This document shows positions 5,218 through 6,772 of a stretch of DNA of 6,772 nucleotides, piece by piece. Within the stretch, counting starts at the first letter, position 1. Each line of letters starts with the position of its first letter. Position numbers and translations under genes: made by a program. Source of the stretch: Hyphomicrobiales bacterium (GTDB taxonomy: Bacteria > Pseudomonadota > Alphaproteobacteria > Rhizobiales > Aestuariivirgaceae). A model generated the notes under the pieces. That model did no database searches, had not been told where the DNA came from, and saw only the letters and a program-made list of their open reading frames with translations. The DNA is taken from assembly GCA_014380505.1 (NCBI GenBank), contig JACMJT010000678.1, forward strand, positions 1 through 6,772. Reading direction: 5' to 3'.

Positions 5218-5324
5218 CGCGCGTCATCACCGCAAAAGCGGCGTCTCACCCGCGGACCTTCGGTAAGCATGCACATCACCGCGCATCCCGGCCAACCGGG
5301 ACGCACCTTTTTCCTGTCAGCCAT
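5214..5324 (-). CDS. Possible 36-residue leader ORF coupled to the PilZ gene
   Basis: From ATG 5324 a short frame reads MADRKKVRPGWPGCAVMCML and then TEGPRVRRRFCGDDAR, ending in a TGA whose first bases overlap the PilZ start as ATGA. A purine-rich run (AGGGGGG) a few bases before the ATG can serve as a ribosome binding site. It has three cysteines (14, 18, 31, including CxxxC) and many Arg/Lys. The overlap and binding site favour a real leader or small protein that couples translation to pilZ. Against it, the frame stays open upstream to 5597 without a better start, and the peptide matches nothing I know. If transcription starts 41-42 bases from the FixK-type box centre, this ATG would lie upstream of the start site, which would argue against its use. 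Confidence 0.4.
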   Translation of the reverse strand: MADRKKVRPGWPGCAVMCMLTEGPRVRRRFCGDDAR

Positions 5325-5344
5325 CAGCCCCCCTGAATCGGCTC

Positions 5345-5360
5345 TTTGATGCGTATCAAA
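5345..5360. promoter_or_regulatory. Perfect FixK/FNR-type binding site
   Basis: TTTGATGCGTATCAAA is a perfect inverted repeat and contains TTGAT-N4-ATCAA at 5346-5359, the consensus of FNR/FixK/ANR regulators that act under low oxygen. It is in non-coding DNA between the 91-residue gene's stop and the leader/PilZ start. Read towards PilZ (-), the position expected for a -10 box at the usual -41.5 spacing (5323-5318) is a poor match. Read towards the + strand, that position is TACATA (5382-5387), with TACAAA four bases further on. So direction is not settled, but the only properly oriented downstream gene is pilZ. Confidence 0.6.
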
Positions 5361-5409
5361 CAGGCCGCTGCGAACGCCGTCTACATACAAATAGCCGGGG
5401 CAAGTCGGG

Positions 5410-5425
5410 GGCAGTAAGTGCTGCC
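5410..5425 (-). terminator. Short hairpin after the 91-residue gene
   Basis: GGCAG-TAAGTG-CTGCC is a perfect 5-bp inverted repeat, 18 bases past the stop codon of the 91-residue gene on the - strand. It sits where a terminator of the small-gene cluster is expected, but no T run follows on that strand, so this is a weak call. Confidence 0.25.
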
Positions 5426-5443
5426 AAACGGGTGCGAATGGGA

Positions 5444-5719
5444 TCACCGTCTGGCGCTTTGCAGGGGTTCCAATTCCGGCGGCGGCATCAACCCATTGCG
5501 TTGGCGCCAATCGTCGGCTTGGCGCATTTCCCAACCCGCCGGCCAGGCGATATCGCTGCCATTGGACAGGATTTTCGGTTCGGTGAAGCGATGGCAATTG
5601 CAGAAAATATCGACATGGGTGTCGCCGGGATCGGCCAAAGGCAGGTGCGCGCCGCTATTCATGCAGCCGGGTTCATGGGCTCCGGGATCGGGATGCCGCA
5701 ACTGCACAATCTCGCTCAT
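5444..5719 (-). CDS. 91-residue His/Cys-rich conserved hypothetical protein
   Basis: The protein starts MSEIVQLRHPDPGAHEPGCM and carries Cys19, Cys40 and Cys42 with His9, His15, His25, His35 and His43, including the block DIFCNCHRFTEPKIL (38-51) and then SNGSDIAWPAGW (52-63). The clustered Cys and His residues would suit binding of a metal such as zinc, although no standard finger spacing is present. The sequence has the feel of a small conserved alphaproteobacterial protein (the CNCH...DIAWPAGW block), but I cannot name a family. No signal peptide or membrane segment. Its ATG lies 3 bases after the TAG of the upstream gene (TAGATCATG), so it is almost certainly translated from the same mRNA, with only a weak binding site (GACGGG) of its own. 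Confidence 0.75.
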   Translation of the reverse strand: MSEIVQLRHPDPGAHEPGCMNSGAHLPLADPGDTHVDIFCNCHRFTEPKILSNGSDIAWPAGWEMRQADDWRQRNGLMPPPELEPLQSARR

Positions 5720-5722
5720 GAT

Positions 5723-6040
5723 CTAATGCCCGTCAGTATTCTTGCCGTCCGGAAAGGGAATCAGTTCGGGGAAGAGTTGGCGAAAATCGCCCAGTTCGCT
5801 GTCGTCGTCATAGATGAGTTGCGCGCGCCGGGTCTTGAGATTGATCAGGACGTAACCATTGGCGGCCGCCTTGATCTGGAAATCCTCGGGCTTTGAGTCC
5901 TTGTCCCAGGCCTTGGCCCCGTTGATACGGGCCATGATTTCCTTGTCGATATCCACGCCGGCGTTGATCCGTATACCCATCATGTCGGAAACGAAGTTCC
6001 GGCCCAACCGATCCGCAAGAAATAGGAATACGGCGTTCAG
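5723..6040 (-). CDS. ~105-residue conserved-looking protein, unknown function; start uncertain
   Basis: The C-terminal 85 residues read as a compact soluble protein: GVDIDKEIMARINGAKAW, PEDFQIKAAANGYVLINL, then AQLIYDDDSELGDFRQLF and a Pro-rich end. No family is recognised. The start is the puzzle. AGGAG lies 10 bases before a CTG at 6040 that overlaps the TGA of the 39-residue gene as CTGA, a typical coupling arrangement with a rare start codon; this gives a slightly hydrophobic N-terminus (NAVFLFLADRLGRNF). The double ATG at 5983/5980 gives 86 residues but has no good binding site, and a GTG at 6175 would only add a shadow of the upstream gene. The protein-like sequence LADRLGRNFVSDMMG before the ATGs favours the longer CTG form. 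It is followed after 3 bases by the His/Cys-rich gene. Confidence 0.68.
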   Translation of the reverse strand: MNAVFLFLADRLGRNFVSDMMGIRINAGVDIDKEIMARINGAKAWDKDSKPEDFQIKAAANGYVLINLKTRRAQLIYDDDSELGDFRQLFPELIPFPDGKNTDGH

Positions 6041-6156
6041 CGCGCCAATTCTCCTGACGCGTGGCGCGGCGGCATCGCTTCGGCATGGGCATAACGCCAA
6101 TAACCGACCCCCGCCAACAGCAGGACGCTCCACAGGATCACTTTTAAAGTCGCCAT
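6037..6156 (-). CDS. 39-residue membrane or exported peptide
   Basis: From ATG 6156, with GGGAG 7 bases upstream as a good Shine-Dalgarno sequence, a short frame reads MATLKVILWSVLLLAGVGYW and then RYAHAEAMPPRHASGELAR. Residues 4-20 form one hydrophobic helix. AHA before Glu26 could be a signal-peptidase site, but so little would remain that a membrane-anchored small protein is more likely. Its final codons hold the AGGAG for the next gene, and its TGA overlaps that gene's proposed CTG start. It lies 74 bases after the phosphofructokinase stop on the same strand, so it may be in the same operon or have its own promoter. No family is recognised. Confidence 0.65.
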   Translation of the reverse strand: MATLKVILWSVLLLAGVGYWRYAHAEAMPPRHASGELAR

Positions 6157-6230
6157 GTTTCAGCTCCCAGCGCACAGCATAGGCCGGAAGCTTTTCCGCC
6201 GCTTTTCCCCGATCGTTAGAGTTTTAAGGA
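6157..6230 (-). promoter_or_regulatory. Short spacer between phosphofructokinase and small-gene cluster
   Basis: These 74 bases contain the inverted repeat CGGAA-GCTT-TTCCG (6185-6198) and the Shine-Dalgarno GGGAG of the 39-residue gene. The hairpin has no T run behind it, so full termination is unlikely. No clear promoter is visible. Confidence 0.25.
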
Positions 6231-6772
6231 TCAGCCGGGAATTTTGGGCACGGGGTTGCTCACCAGGCGATGAGCCTGCGGCATGGCGCTGCCGAGCAGC
6301 GGCGTCAGGTACTTGCGGAAGGCTTCGGTCACATCCGCGCCGGCCATGAAGTCGGCCGGCATGGTGCGGGTCTTGCCCGCCACATCCTCCAGCGCGCTGA
6401 GTTCGTAGCGCACCGCATAATGGCCCGTGGGATTATCAGCACGGTGAATGGTGACGGTGCCGTCGCGCTTCTCCGACATGGCATATCGCACCGCCGTTTC
6501 ACCCGCCTGGCGGGCCTCGCGCTGGTCCACGTCCGAGACGCAGCCGATAAAGCTGCGCTGGAGATACCCGAAGGTGTCGCCACGCACCCGTTTCAGCCTA
6601 AGCTTTTCCTTGATCGTGTCCCCCAGCATGTCGGCCAGCGCGCCGCCGCCCAACTGAACATTGCCATGGGCATCCTTCTCGACGGTCTTGGCCAAGGTGG
6701 TGGCGATCGGCTGATGCTTGGCGTCGGCGATGCCTTCCGACACCGCCACCACGCAGCGGCCATGCTTTTCCA
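6231..6772 (-). CDS. pfp: 6-phosphofructokinase (ATP- or PPi-dependent), C-terminal part
   Basis: The last 179 residues of a phosphofructokinase; the start lies beyond the right edge. Recognisable family blocks are VAVSEGIADA, the QLGGGALADML segment, RLKRVRGDTFGYLQRS (the substrate-contacting region near the C-terminus, matching the family's R.t.lGy.QR motif), SDVDQREARQAGETAV (helix corresponding to the usual DR..A...G..AV) and the end region DVTEAFRKYLTPLLG. The enzyme phosphorylates fructose 6-phosphate to fructose 1,6-bisphosphate in glycolysis. The residues that decide between ATP and pyrophosphate lie in the missing N-terminal half; the alphaproteobacterial style makes the reversible pyrophosphate type likely, hence the tentative symbol. 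The stop TGA is at 6231-6233. The small genes that follow may be read through from it. Confidence 0.85.
   Translation of the reverse strand, partial: EKHGRCVVAVSEGIADAKHQPIATTLAKTVEKDAHGNVQLGGGALADMLGDTIKEKLRLKRVRGDTFGYLQRSFIGCVSDVDQREARQAGETAVRYAMSEKRDGTVTIHRADNPTGHYAVRYELSALEDVAGKTRTMPADFMAGADVTEAFRKYLTPLLGSAMPQAHRLVSNPVPKIPG

Noticed and set aside
5432..5896. 154-codon + strand open frame
   Set aside because: It is antisense to two well-packed - strand genes and has no good binding site. It is kept in mind only because a FixK-type box could in principle drive transcription in this direction.
6041..6175. GTG 6175 extension giving a 150-residue protein
   Set aside because: The added 45 residues are a frame-shifted reading of the 39-residue gene, which has its own strong Shine-Dalgarno sequence and membrane helix.

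Overview
The window looks like chromosomal DNA from a GC-rich alphaproteobacterium, probably Hyphomicrobiales (Rhizobiales) or a close relative. This rests on protein style only: a 'TolA-like' coiled-coil protein of a type I recall from that group, a stand-alone PilZ protein, a phosphofructokinase end of the alphaproteobacterial style, a FixK/FNR-type box, and many short signal-peptide proteins. I see no tRNA, rRNA, transposase or CRISPR array.

Left part (1-2290). A Skp/OmpH-like envelope protein (+, 171-737) converges, with only 9 bases between, on an exported beta-helix protein with a variant PEP-CTERM sorting tail (-, 747-1904). Upstream of the latter lies about 380 bases without a convincing gene but with several hairpins.

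Middle (2289-4581). This is a run of short, mostly exported proteins of unknown function. On the + strand there is an 88-residue Ala/Pro-tailed protein, a 132-residue protein with four cysteines in its mature part, an 83-residue exported protein, and a cytoplasmic TolA-like coiled-coil protein 20 bases after it. On the - strand there is a two-gene small-protein module: a 55-residue single-pass membrane protein followed by a 46-residue charged protein, each with a strong Shine-Dalgarno sequence. The convergent point near 3131-3160 carries a perfect hairpin with a GCAA loop.

Repeat region (4582-4868). A gene-free stretch holds related, partly palindromic units and ends in a perfect 16-bp inverted repeat that overlaps the stop codon of the PilZ gene.

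Right part (4867-6772, all - strand). Reading in the direction of transcription there is the C-terminal part of a 6-phosphofructokinase running off the right edge, then three closely packed small genes: a 39-residue membrane peptide, a ~105-residue protein whose start seems to overlap the previous stop as CTGA, and a 91-residue His/Cys-rich protein 3 bases later. After a gap containing a perfect TTGAT-N4-ATCAA box comes a possible 36-codon leader ORF whose stop overlaps the PilZ start as ATGA. The most interesting hypothesis here is oxygen- or redox-responsive (FixK/FNR-type) control of a single-domain PilZ (c-di-GMP binding) protein through a translationally coupled leader. I see no clearly recognisable defence, secretion or biosynthetic system.
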